Shown in pieces: positions 54,608 through 62,537 of a stretch of 64,000 bases of DNA. Where the stretch lies: positions 1 to 64,000 of the forward strand of contig NZ_JAEMHK010000020.1 of assembly GCF_016458235.1 (NCBI RefSeq). Direction: 5' to 3'. This DNA is from Geomonas propionica. Its GTDB lineage: Bacteria > Desulfobacterota > Desulfuromonadia > Geobacterales > Geobacteraceae. Positions within the stretch are counted from its first letter, which is position 1. Every line of letters begins with the position of its first letter. The translations under genes and the position numbers were made by a program. Below the pieces are notes generated by a model, which was not told where the DNA came from, searched no databases, and saw only the letters and a program-made list of their open reading frames with translations.

Positions 54608-55417
54608 TCAGGGACGCTGCAGCGCGAGCAGCTGGCGGTGCGCCAGCAGGAAGCGTCCGGGCGCACCGTAGTCCCAGCGCTCAATGGTGCAGCAAGGGAT
54701 AGTCTCGCGGGCTGAGTAGCGGATCAGGTTGACCGAGTTGGGGATGTCGTCGCGGACCCGCGAGGAGACGGCGGTGCCGGCCAGGACCGACCAGACCTGG
54801 CGTGGCAGATCGGGAAAGACTTCCTTCAGCGGCCGCAGGTGCGGCAGATGGACGTGCCCGCCAAGGATCAGGTCCGCACCAGCCTCGGACCAGGCCCGTA
54901 CCGCAGCTTCGTGTCCCCGCAGCAGGTTCTTCGTATCGCTGTCCCTAATGGCCCGCACCGGCTGGTGCGCTACCACGATGCGAAGCTGTCCCATCCGCGC
55001 CTGGCGCAGGCGGTCGGCCACCCGGGTCACCTGCGCTGCCGACACCTCCCCCACCGTGTGGCGCCTGGGCCGGGTGCTGTTCACCCCCAGCACCAACAGC
55101 TCGTCCGACTCGAACTCAGGCTCAAGCGGCACCGCCAGCACTTCCTGGTAGTTGCGGTAGGGCGCGAAGATGCGCGCGGCCAGGTTGAACAGGGGGATGT
55201 CGTGGTTCCCCGGAAGCACCATGGTTGCCAGCGCCGGCACGATGTCGAGGAAGTCGCGGGCGGCGCGGAACTGCCTGCGCCGTGCCCGCTGGGTCACGTC
55301 GCCGGAAAGCACTAAAAGGTCCGGAGCGTGGTCACGGGCCAAGGCGAGCAGGGCCACCACGACCTCGGGCTGCTCAGTACCGAAGTGGGTGTCCGAGATG
55401 TGCAGCAGACAGCTCAG
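54608..55417 (-). CDS. Calcineurin-like metallophosphoesterase, probable CTG start
   Basis: A phosphodiesterase of about 269 residues with all metal-binding motifs: HISDTHFG, VLSGDVTQRARR, VLPGNHDIPLF, VAHQP and GGHVHLPH. It resembles the cAMP phosphodiesterase (CpdA) group. Conserved sequence begins at LLHISDTHFG, and no ATG, GTG or TTG occurs in frame for well over 60 bases upstream. CTG at 55417 overlaps the stop of the kinase gene (CTGA) with GGGGGAG just before; CTG at 55408 and 55405 are alternatives. Coupled translation from the lipid-kinase gene is likely. Confidence 0.82.
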   Translation of the reverse strand: MSCLLHISDTHFGTEQPEVVVALLALARDHAPDLLVLSGDVTQRARRRQFRAARDFLDIVPALATMVLPGNHDIPLFNLAARIFAPYRNYQEVLAVPLEPEFESDELLVLGVNSTRPRRHTVGEVSAAQVTRVADRLRQARMGQLRIVVAHQPVRAIRDSDTKNLLRGHEAAVRAWSEAGADLILGGHVHLPHLRPLKEVFPDLPRQVWSVLAGTAVSSRVRDDIPNSVNLIRYSARETIPCCTIERWDYGAPGRFLLAHRQLLALQRP

Positions 55418-56364
55418 GGCTCCCCCTTCCCCTCGCCTTCGTGATCTGGCACGATAAGAAGCAACCCGTGCGGCACCGCCTTGAAGACCAGCGGCGGCAC
55501 CTGCCAGTTGACCTCGCCGTCGGTAGCGACCTTGATGCGTCTTCTGCGCAACGGCCGCACCGTCAGCTGCACAAACGGGAAACTCACCACCTTCTCCGAG
55601 TCCCTTAACCTTCTCATTGCTGCCAGTGCCAGCCCCCCCAGCATCTGCCATACCCCCTTCGCCTTTACCGCCACTGCCGCCAGCTCCCCTTTTTGCACCG
55701 CATCCGATTCGTGGAGCCCCACCTCCTCGAGCTGCAGCGGGTTGTTTTCCACCAGCAGCGTGGAGATATGCAGCATCGATGGGTTGTCGCCGCCGTGCAG
55801 CGTCAGCACCAACTGCGGAGGTGGGGTCAACATGGTGACCAGGGCCGAAAGCAGGGCAACCAGCCTGGTGCGACCGAATATCTGCTTGTGGGCCTCGCGC
55901 TTTTCCAGGATCCGGGGATACAGGCCGACGCTCCCGTTCACCAGGAACACCTTGTCGTTGACCAGCCCTACCTGGACCAGCCGCAACCTGCCGCGGACCA
56001 GCGTCTCGACAGCCTCGGCGGTATCGAGCGGAATGCCGTGGCTGCGCCCGAAGTAGTTGAAGGTCCCCTGCGGCAGCACGCCGAACGGGCATCCCGTGCC
56101 GAGAACCTCCTGCGCCACTGTGTTGATGGTCCCGTCTCCCCCCGCCGCCACCACGATCCCCTCCTGCTGCCGGGCGAGCCGCACCGCCTCCCGCGCAGTG
56201 TCGGCGATCCCGGTGCTCTTGCCGACGCGCCACAGAGTGAAGGTTCGGCCGGCACGCGACAGCACTTGTGCGATGACCTGCTCACGGCTGTCGGCGTCTC
56301 GATCGCCGGAACCGGCATTCATCACGATAAAGATGGGAGCATTTTGCGGAGCTTTCTGAAACAC
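55414..56364 (-). CDS. Diacylglycerol kinase-family lipid kinase
   Basis: A 316-residue member of the DAGK catalytic-domain family (YegS/DgkB-like). N-terminal strand PIFIVMNAGSGDRDADSRE, ATP-binding GIVVAAGGDGTINTVAQEV, then FGVLPQGTFNYFGRSHGIP, and a C-terminal beta domain (FLVNGSVGLYP, KVATDGEVNWQ). It phosphorylates a lipid such as diacylglycerol. GTG at 56364 follows GGGGGAGG; the frame is open far upstream but without conserved sequence. The phosphoesterase downstream overlaps by four bases, suggesting a linked role. Confidence 0.85.
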   Translation of the reverse strand: MFQKAPQNAPIFIVMNAGSGDRDADSREQVIAQVLSRAGRTFTLWRVGKSTGIADTAREAVRLARQQEGIVVAAGGDGTINTVAQEVLGTGCPFGVLPQGTFNYFGRSHGIPLDTAEAVETLVRGRLRLVQVGLVNDKVFLVNGSVGLYPRILEKREAHKQIFGRTRLVALLSALVTMLTPPPQLVLTLHGGDNPSMLHISTLLVENNPLQLEEVGLHESDAVQKGELAAVAVKAKGVWQMLGGLALAAMRRLRDSEKVVSFPFVQLTVRPLRRRRIKVATDGEVNWQVPPLVFKAVPHGLLLIVPDHEGEGKGEP

Positions 56365-56477
56365 GATTGGCCTCCCCCGCCTGCTGACCAGGCCAGGAGA
56401 GGAGTTTAACACATGTACGGAGGAGTACGCCGCTGGTGGCAAAACGGTTGATTCGTCTTTCAAAGTACCGTCAAACT

Positions 56478-56500
56478 GTAGGGGCGAATAATCATTCGCC
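56478..56500. repeat. Single copy of the GGGGCGAATAATCATTCGCC repeat
   Basis: Exact match to the 23-bp ends of the element at 21902-22059. It lies in the 259-base gap between the lipid kinase gene and the DUF1992 gene, which has nothing else recognisable. Confidence 0.8.
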
Positions 56501-56623
56501 CTCCTAGCGGTAATGGATGCGGTCGCAAAGCCACTCATGTTTGCCGGATAATGGCACCGCGACCACATCATCCAGCCGATACGGCAGTTGACTATCTGTC
56601 GGTAGTTCTGCCAAAATCTCGGA

Positions 56624-56992
56624 ATGGAAATTTTCGCCATCATAGCAGAAAGACGAATCCAGGAAGCCATCGAGCGCGGCGACTTCGACAACCTCCCCGG
56701 GCGCGGCAAGCCTCTGGTGCAGGAAGACCTGTCTGCGGTACCCGAAGAATTGCGCATGGCCTACAAGGTACTCAAAAACGCAGGCTGCGTTCCTCCCGAG
56801 GTGGAGTTGACCAACGAGGTGGCTTCACTGCGTCGGCTAATCCTGGATATGGAGGAGAGCGAAGAGCGGATGAAGAAGGTGCGAGAACTTAACTTCAAAC
56901 TGATGAAGCTCGAGATGACCCGTAAGCGCCCTCTCTCACTGGACCTACTCCCCGAGTATCAGGATAAACTCCTCGACAAGCTACAGGGGTGA
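56624..56992 (+). CDS. DUF1992 (DnaJ-C28-like) family protein
   Basis: A 122-residue soluble protein. The DUF1992 pattern is clear at the N-terminus: AERRIQEAIERGDFDNLPGR then GKPLVQEDLSAVPEELRMAY, and VLKNAGCVPPEVEL. The rest is a helical, charged region. In eukaryotes this region is found in DNAJC28; the bacterial role is not known. No strong ribosome site is visible. Confidence 0.88.
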   Translation: MEIFAIIAERRIQEAIERGDFDNLPGRGKPLVQEDLSAVPEELRMAYKVLKNAGCVPPEVELTNEVASLRRLILDMEESEERMKKVRELNFKLMKLEMTRKRPLSLDLLPEYQDKLLDKLQG

Positions 56993-57094
56993 CAAATCGT
57001 TTTATCTTTATCCTTGAAATGATCCACCTCGTTCGGTATGGTGCCAGTGGTAAACACTACGCTCCCCTCCGATAACGATCCCAAAGGAACCCAG

Positions 57095-57505
57095 ATGGAA
57101 AAACTAGACGAGGCGCTGGTAACCATGCGCCAGAACACGACGGACGGCAAAAAGCAGTCCGCATTCTATGACATCTTTCTCAACGCCTCCTTTTTCGTCC
57201 CCATTCTCGCGGAAAGCGAGCAGAAGGAAGAAGCGGGCGGCGTGGTGCCGCTGATCGCCGAGGCTGACGGTAAAGACTACCTGATGCTTTTCAGCACGGT
57301 GGAGCGCCTTCAGGCTTGGGAGCCCGCAGCCCCTTATATCGAGGTCCCCGGTCACCTGCTCGCACTGACCACGGTGGAGCCCCTGAACTGGGCGCTTAAC
57401 GTCGGCACCGAATACTCCAAGGAGTTCCATCCCGAAGAGATCGCCTGGCTTAGGGACGCGGTTGAGCGTTGCAACGCCGAGGCGGCTGGTAATCAGCAGG
57501 CTTGA
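57095..57505 (+). CDS. SseB-like domain protein
   Basis: A 136-residue protein with the SseB N-terminal-domain pattern: MEKLDEALVTMRQNTTDGKK, FYDIFLNASFFVPIL, LMLFSTVERLQAW and NVGTEYSKEFHPEEIAWLRD. I chose ATG 57095, just after AAGGAAC; an in-frame ATG at 57038 is possible. SseB proteins are stress-related or secretion-associated, but their mechanism is unclear. Monocistronic with a strong terminator. Confidence 0.75.
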   Translation: MEKLDEALVTMRQNTTDGKKQSAFYDIFLNASFFVPILAESEQKEEAGGVVPLIAEADGKDYLMLFSTVERLQAWEPAAPYIEVPGHLLALTTVEPLNWALNVGTEYSKEFHPEEIAWLRDAVERCNAEAAGNQQA

Positions 57506-57595
57506 TGATCTCCCCGGGCGGGGTCCCGCCCGTTACCATCGCTGAGGAATAGAACTTGAAGGGGCAGCCAGACCGGATGCCTCCCCCAAAACAAG

Positions 57596-57626
57596 AAAAG
57601 GGGCAGCCGTAACGGCCGCCCCTTTT
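57596..57626. terminator. Bidirectional terminator
   Basis: AAAAGGGGCAGCCG pairs with CGGCCGCCCCTTTT (one mismatch), with T-rich DNA on both sides. It serves the SseB-like gene and the convergent SPOR gene. Confidence 0.8.
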
Positions 57627-57653
57627 GCTTTCAAGCTTTTTGTATCCCTGCGT

Positions 57654-59636
57654 CTATTTGGTCCGCGGCACCACTGCGGTTTTGACGCCGAGCTTTTCCA
57701 GTTCGGCCCCTTTGAGCGCTGCGTCCTGTTCGCTTTTGAAAGAACCGGCTGTCAGGATGAAGGTGGGCACCTGAACCACTGTCGGCCTCAGTTCCGTTGT
57801 GATACCGAACCCGGCCAGCCTCAGTTGTTCATCCACGGCGCCAACCTTGTCGAAGTACGACCCGGCATAGACGTTGAACTTGCCATTCTTGTCCTGAAGG
57901 ATGAAGTTCTCGGCCTTCGCCTTGCGCAGTTTCTGCAACATTTTCTCCGCGGTCTGCTGGTCAGAGTACTCACCGGCATGGATCCGGCTCATCTGCTCTT
58001 TTCTCTTGGGACCGGACGCCACTACCGGCTTCATCCCCGCGCTCTTGATCTTTTTCTTGATCTGAACCATCTCCGACTTCAGTACAAAACTGCCGAAATC
58101 AAGGGTATAGCCGACGGGAGAAGCTGCACTTGCCATTGTCTGCGGTTGGGGTTGTTCCGCAACTGCAGGTGCGGCAGCGGATGCAGCAGCAGGTGCCGCA
58201 GCGTTGGCCGCACTATCGGAGGTGGTCTTCGCAGCGGCCTTGGCAGCGGCTCGCTCTGCAGCAGCTTTCTTGGCGGCAACTTTGTCGGCAATGGCCTTTT
58301 CCGCAGCAGCTTTCTTCGCCGCGGCTTTCTCTTCAGCCGCTTTTTTGGCGGCAGCTTTGTCAGCAGCAGCCTTTTCCGCAGCGGCTTTCTTGGCAGCCGC
58401 TTTGTCGGCAGCGGCTTTTTCCGCAGCCGCTTTCTTGGCAGCCGCTTTGTCGGCAGCGGCTTTTTCCGCAGCCGCTTTCTTGGCCGCGGCCTTCTCTTCA
58501 GCCGCTTTCTTGGCAGCGGCTTTGTCGGCAGCAGCTTTTTCCGCAGCCGCTTTTTTGGCAGCCTCTTTGTCCATAGCGGCCTTCTCTGCAGCTGCTTGTT
58601 TGGCCGCAGCCTTATCCGCAACGGCTTTTTCGGCAGCGGCTTTGTCAGCTACGGCTTTTTCGGCAGCAGCTTTTTGGGCCGCAGCCTTCTCGGCGGCGGC
58701 TTTCTCAACTGAGGCTTTCTCCACTGCAGCCTTGATGACCGCAGTTCGCTCAGCAACTGCCTCCTCGATGGTCGCCGGTCTTGCGGCCGAGGCCTTCGGG
58801 GCAGCTACTTGGTCTGCAGCCACTTTTCCAGCAACCGCCTCTTCAGCAGCTACTCTCTGAGCAGCCACCCTGTCCGCGGCGAGTTTGTCGGCTATCGCTC
58901 TGTCAGCTATCGCTCTGTCAGCTATCGCTCTGTCAGCAGCGACTTTCTCAGCAGCAACCTTGTCCGCAGCAACCTTGTCCGCAGAAGCCTTGTCCGCAGC
59001 AGCCTTGTCGGCAGCAGCTTTCTCCGCAGCGGCTTTCTCTGCAGCGGCTTTCTCTGCAGCGGCTTTCTCTGCAGCGGCTTTCTCTGCAGCGGCTTTCTCT
59101 GCAGCAGCTTTCTCTGCAACAGCCTTCTCGGTGGCGGCCTTCTCGGTCGCAGCTTTTTCGGCCCCACCGGCAACAGTGGGAGCGGCAACAGTGGGAGCTG
59201 CAACAGTGGGAGCGACAACAGTGGGAGCGACAACAGCGGGAGCGGCTACGGCGGGCGCCGCGGCCTCGGGCTCCGCAAGCTGCGGCGGCTGCTGACTCTG
59301 ATCCTGAACCATCTTCAGCAGGCCGGGTTCCAACTTATCTGCCGCCTTCGGAAAATCCTTCAGCAGCGTCTTCAGCGTTCGTACCGCCTTGTCGTCCCTG
59401 GATGTGGCGGCGTAGGACTTGGCCAGCATGGCAAGGACTTCCTCACGCTGCGGGGAATTCGGGTATTTCTTCAGGATCCGCTCTAACCACGTGGAGGCGA
59501 AATAGTAACTGTTCTCCTTGTAGTGGTTCTTGGCTTGGGCAAACATCGACGCTTCGTCGGAGTCTGCGAATGAGACGGAAGGAACAATCAGACAAGCCAG
59601 TACGAGTGCCACTAACAGCATGCGTATGGTGCTCAT
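57654..59636 (-). CDS. TolA-like Ala/Lys-rich protein with TPR and SPOR-type domains
   Basis: A 660-residue exported protein. Signal peptide MSTIRMLLVALVLACLIVPS. A TPR-like helical part (about 25-110: HYKENSYYFASTWLERILKK, AVRTLKTLLKDFP). A Val/Ala/Pro/Thr stretch, then about 340 residues of pentapeptide repeats such as AEKAA, ADKAA and AKKAA, predicted to be one very long helix. The C-terminal 175 residues contain SPOR-like units (YTLDFGSFVLKSEMVQIKKK, ENFILQDKNGKFNVYAGSYF and FILTAGSFKSEQDA). This fits a periplasm-spanning rod that binds denuded peptidoglycan at division sites. The DNA repeats in 15-bp units and may vary in number. Confidence 0.8.
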   Translation of the reverse strand: MSTIRMLLVALVLACLIVPSVSFADSDEASMFAQAKNHYKENSYYFASTWLERILKKYPNSPQREEVLAMLAKSYAATSRDDKAVRTLKTLLKDFPKAADKLEPGLLKMVQDQSQQPPQLAEPEAAAPAVAAPAVVAPTVVAPTVAAPTVAAPTVAGGAEKAATEKAATEKAVAEKAAAEKAAAEKAAAEKAAAEKAAAEKAAAEKAAADKAAADKASADKVAADKVAAEKVAADRAIADRAIADRAIADKLAADRVAAQRVAAEEAVAGKVAADQVAAPKASAARPATIEEAVAERTAVIKAAVEKASVEKAAAEKAAAQKAAAEKAVADKAAAEKAVADKAAAKQAAAEKAAMDKEAAKKAAAEKAAADKAAAKKAAEEKAAAKKAAAEKAAADKAAAKKAAAEKAAADKAAAKKAAAEKAAADKAAAKKAAEEKAAAKKAAAEKAIADKVAAKKAAAERAAAKAAAKTTSDSAANAAAPAAASAAAPAVAEQPQPQTMASAASPVGYTLDFGSFVLKSEMVQIKKKIKSAGMKPVVASGPKRKEQMSRIHAGEYSDQQTAEKMLQKLRKAKAENFILQDKNGKFNVYAGSYFDKVGAVDEQLRLAGFGITTELRPTVVQVPTFILTAGSFKSEQDAALKGAELEKLGVKTAVVPRTK

Positions 59637-59879
59637 TCAAAACCTCACATGTTCAATAGAGTCTACAGTCCTAGTGCAGCTGAGACAGAAGTTTGGGGTG
59701 TTGCTGAAATTTTGGCAAGATTAGTGTACATGAAGGTCAATGTCAAAGAATAATTTAAGAATCTGGTGACAGAAGAAACCGGTACAGGTGTCTTTTATGA
59801 CAGTGGAGATGCCGCCGTCACAGATCTGCAGAATTTTGATCACGTGACAGTTTCCTATCCTTGAGTACAATCTTGCGAT
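59637..59879. other. Intergenic region between divergent SPOR and YkgJ genes
   Basis: An AT-rich 243-base gap, presumably with promoters in both directions. A TGACAG motif recurs several times, but no convincing regulator site, RNA or gene is seen. Confidence 0.35.
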
Positions 59880-60560
59880 ATGAAAAGCATCGACTCATGG
59901 CACGAAGAGGAATTTCGGTCCCAGATGATCACTCAGGTGGTCGAGGCGTTGGGAGAAAGCGCCGACCCGGCAACGGTGGCGCGAATCTTGGCGGCCTGCA
60001 CGCATGCAGTGGAAGGTTTCTGCACCGAGCGCCTCTACGCCTGCGCCGCCGGTTGCCCGCACTGCTGCGTCCTCAATGTCGCGGTCTTGCTTCCGGAGGC
60101 GATGACCATAGCGCTTTGGCTCGGCGCAAACCTTTCCGGTGAGGAACTGGCCGGGCTGCAAAAGCGGCTTGCCGCGCACCGCTCATGGGCGCGCTGGATG
60201 GACGACGACGAGCGCATCCTGAAGCAGATGTTCTGCCCGCTGCTGGACACTTACGGCGGCTGCAGCATCCACCCCGTGCGCCCCTTCGCCTGCAGAGCAA
60301 TAACTTCGCTGGACAGCCAGAGCTGCAGGGAGGCCTTTTTCCCGGCGGTGACGGACGAGGACCGGCTGGTCCCGGCAGATTTGTTCCGCAAGGCGGTCTT
60401 TGACGCCGCCTTCACCGCCCTCGCCTCCGGGTTGCGTCAGGTCGGGCTGGACGACCGCAGCATAGAGCTCGGCACCGGAGTGCTCGCCTTTCTCGAACAC
60501 CCCGAGTTCGTGGAGCGATACCTGGCCGGCGAGAGGCTGCCGCGGGCAATTTGGCTGTAG
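59880..60560 (+). CDS. YkgJ-family cysteine-cluster protein (second copy)
   Basis: A 226-residue protein with the family Cys pattern CAAGCPHCCVLNVAVLLPEA near residue 55-65, later CPLLDTYGGCSIHPVRPFAC. It has about 50 extra residues in N- and C-terminal helical parts compared with the copy at 33171, with little similarity outside the motifs. It likely binds a metal or Fe-S cluster. Stand-alone gene; no clear ribosome site. Confidence 0.8.
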   Translation: MKSIDSWHEEEFRSQMITQVVEALGESADPATVARILAACTHAVEGFCTERLYACAAGCPHCCVLNVAVLLPEAMTIALWLGANLSGEELAGLQKRLAAHRSWARWMDDDERILKQMFCPLLDTYGGCSIHPVRPFACRAITSLDSQSCREAFFPAVTDEDRLVPADLFRKAVFDAAFTALASGLRQVGLDDRSIELGTGVLAFLEHPEFVERYLAGERLPRAIWL

Positions 60561-60586
60561 GTCGGGCAACTATCACAAATGACAAA

Positions 60587-60629
60587 GGCAAATCCCTCCT
60601 GTCCCCCCTTCGCAAAGGGGGGGACGCGG
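60587..60629. repeat. Copy of the GCAAATCCC/GCAAAGGGGGGGAC repeat
   Basis: Same family as at 25744 and 42998. It lies after the YkgJ gene in the gap 60561-60834, which also holds a C/T-rich low-complexity stretch (60681-60730) and the terminator below. Confidence 0.75.
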
Positions 60630-60751
60630 GTTCGCGTGCAGTGCTTCGGTGGCAGCATACGTACGTGGCGGGAAGACGGCATGTCCCCTCCTTCCCCTCG
60701 TCCTTCCTCCCCTCCTTCCTTCCTCACTCCCTTGGTTTAGGCACTCTCTCC

Positions 60752-60795
60752 ACAAAAAAGAAGGGACCAGCTTGGTGGCTGATCCCTTCTTCGTT
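60752..60795 (-). terminator. Terminator of the octaheme cytochrome gene
   Basis: On the minus strand AGAAGGGATCAGC pairs with GCTGGTCCCTTCT (one mismatch), followed by TTTTTG. The flanks allow some function in the plus direction too. Confidence 0.8.
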
Positions 60796-60834
60796 TAGTT
60801 TATTCCTATTCTTATCGGCTGGCGGGCTTTCGCG

Positions 60835-62229
60835 CTAGCCGCGGGGATCCTTGGCGTAGCCGAGTCCCTTCCAGTCGATGCGTCCGTTCTCGCCGTGGCA
60901 GTTCTGGCACCTGAGCGCCTTGTCCTTGGGCACGACCATGTGGTTCAACGACCAGACGGTGGTGGTCTCCACCCAACCGTACTTGCCGCTGTAGGGAAGT
61001 CCCGCCTCCCTCATGCCTGCGGTGATGGCCTTGTTCCAGTCGAATTTGACGGAGTAGGCGCTGTCGCTTTCGGCAGGACCGATCAGGTTGGGGACGGCGA
61101 TGGTCAGGTTCTCCAGGTCGTAGGGCTGCTTGGCCTGCATCACCTTGAAGGGGAATATCCTCGAATTCGGGTCACTACGCTCTCCGCGCGGCGCCGAAAG
61201 CCGGACCACCCTGGCGGGGTCGATCTTCTCTCCCAATAAAACCCGCTCCACCGTCCCGTTGTACCACATCAAGTTGGGGGTTAGGTCCTTGCCTAACACC
61301 AGATCTCCCCTCGTCTTGTCATAAGACCTGAGTGGATCGCCGCCGGTCTTTTGGTCCTTGCCCGCGGTGGACCAGTCCCAGGAAAGCACGGTGGGGCTTC
61401 CCTTGGCGTAGGTCGGTATGTGGCAGGTCTGGCAGGCGACCCTTTTCATGTGCTTGTTGAGGATGGCAATCTTGTGCAGATCACCCTTATGGCAATCGGT
61501 GCACCCCATGGCGCGCGGGCCGGAGCCCGGAGACACGGAGATCGCCTCACCCCTCACGTCGTGGTTGGCCGCCTTGTGACAGGACTCGCAGGTGAGTCCT
61601 TTGGCTCCCATGTGGACGTCGAAGTCGGGAGTCGGGTCGGCGAGGTTCGCATCGAGATCGCCGTGTTTGTAGTTTTCTCCGCCGCCGCTGTAGAAGTGGC
61701 AGTTGCCGCAGGCGGCGCGGGTCGGGCGCGAGATGGACTGCGAGGCCAATCCCAGGTTCACCGGTTCCCACACCTTGCCGGCGGGATATTCCTTGTGCTC
61801 GCCTTGGTAAACCGGGTGCCCCGCCCCCAGGGGGTACTTCTTGTAGGTGCCGCTGGTGTCGTGGCAGATGAGGCAGTCGATGTTCTCGGTCTTGGTGAAG
61901 TCGAAGGAATCGTCCTGCCAGCCGTAACCGGCATGACAACTGGTACAGCCGGGAAGGTTCGAGGGGACGGCGAGGCAAAAGGAATTGCCGAGCGCGTTTT
62001 TCTTGCCGTAGTCGACGGTCTTGCCGTTCAGGGTCTGCTTTTTACTCCAGTTCCAGTGCACTGTCTCGGTAATCTGTTTGGTCAGTTTTTCATGGCACCC
62101 GGAGCAGGTCCTGGTTACCTCGGGCCCGGTGTGAAAGGGGCCGGAAATGACGCGATGGGTTCCCTTAAGGGCGGCATCCGAGGTGGAAGCACAGGCCAAG
62201 GCGAGAAATAACAGCAGGTATTTCCTCAT
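60835..62229 (-). CDS. Octaheme c-type cytochrome, tetrathionate-reductase family
   Basis: A 464-residue periplasmic cytochrome with signal peptide MRKYLLLFLALACASTSDA. Eight CxxCH heme sites are present: CSGCH (42), CTSCH (95), CLICH (119), CGNCH (174), CESCH (214), CTDCH (243), CQTCH (266) and CQNCH near the C-terminus. The segments NLMWYNGTVERVLLGEKIDP and RIFPFKVMQAKQPYDLENL match the octaheme tetrathionate-reductase type described in Shewanella, which can also act on nitrite and hydroxylamine in vitro. The physiological substrate here is unknown. No dedicated quinol dehydrogenase is adjacent. Confidence 0.88.
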   Translation of the reverse strand: MRKYLLLFLALACASTSDAALKGTHRVISGPFHTGPEVTRTCSGCHEKLTKQITETVHWNWSKKQTLNGKTVDYGKKNALGNSFCLAVPSNLPGCTSCHAGYGWQDDSFDFTKTENIDCLICHDTSGTYKKYPLGAGHPVYQGEHKEYPAGKVWEPVNLGLASQSISRPTRAACGNCHFYSGGGENYKHGDLDANLADPTPDFDVHMGAKGLTCESCHKAANHDVRGEAISVSPGSGPRAMGCTDCHKGDLHKIAILNKHMKRVACQTCHIPTYAKGSPTVLSWDWSTAGKDQKTGGDPLRSYDKTRGDLVLGKDLTPNLMWYNGTVERVLLGEKIDPARVVRLSAPRGERSDPNSRIFPFKVMQAKQPYDLENLTIAVPNLIGPAESDSAYSVKFDWNKAITAGMREAGLPYSGKYGWVETTTVWSLNHMVVPKDKALRCQNCHGENGRIDWKGLGYAKDPRG

Positions 62230-62537
62230 GTGTGAGACCTCGCGATCTGGATCTTTGGGCGGACGCTCCGCACAAGAGCAGGGTCGCCAGGATCAACCTG
62301 GGTGCCCCTTTACCCTTTTTTACCGTGGAACACATTATATTTGATGGGTAGTCTAGTCAATGACAAATTGCTTGCAGAAGTCATCAACCTCGGATGCGCC
62401 GGTTCCTGTTTGAAAAAGTGCCCCCGCAGAGGCGACCGGTAAGCTGCACATCCAGGCGAAGCTGATACAATTGTCAACTTGTCGTTCGCTGAAATGCGGC
62501 GGCTTTCATTCGATCACAGTATGCAGAGGAGAAACAC
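62230..62537. other. Intergenic region between the cytochrome and metE
   Basis: A 308-base divergent gap. The part 62230-62330 lies in the cytochrome leader and can form hairpins (for example CCAGG-TTGAT-CCTGG on the minus strand); I could not match it to a c-di-GMP or other known riboswitch. The part before metE shows no SAM or cobalamin riboswitch core that I recognise. Confidence 0.4.
62334..62360 (-). promoter_or_regulatory. Putative promoter of the cytochrome gene
   Basis: On the minus strand TTGACT and a perfect TATAAT lie with a 15-base spacer, about 105 bases upstream of the start codon, in the only strongly AT-rich part of the gap. The short spacer lowers confidence; the long leader is worth noting. 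Confidence 0.45.

Noticed and set aside
55418-56233. Upstream extension of the phosphoesterase frame to 56233
   Set aside because: This part overlaps the lipid-kinase gene in another frame and reads as Arg/Gly/Ala-rich shadow sequence; conserved motifs start only at the phosphoesterase N-terminus.
57825-59659. Several long plus-strand open frames rich in Ser/Phe/Gly or Ala/Phe opposite the SPOR gene
   Set aside because: They are complements of the 15-bp Ala/Lys repeat, which keeps all frames open. They have repeat composition only, no ribosome sites and no family features.
62230-62340. c-di-GMP (GEMM) riboswitch in the cytochrome leader
   Set aside because: The GEMM core with GACGCAAAGC-type sequence was not found on the minus strand, so only an unassigned structured leader is reported.
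62400-62537. SAM or cobalamin riboswitch before metE
   Set aside because: No conserved core element could be recognised by eye; a covariance search would be needed.
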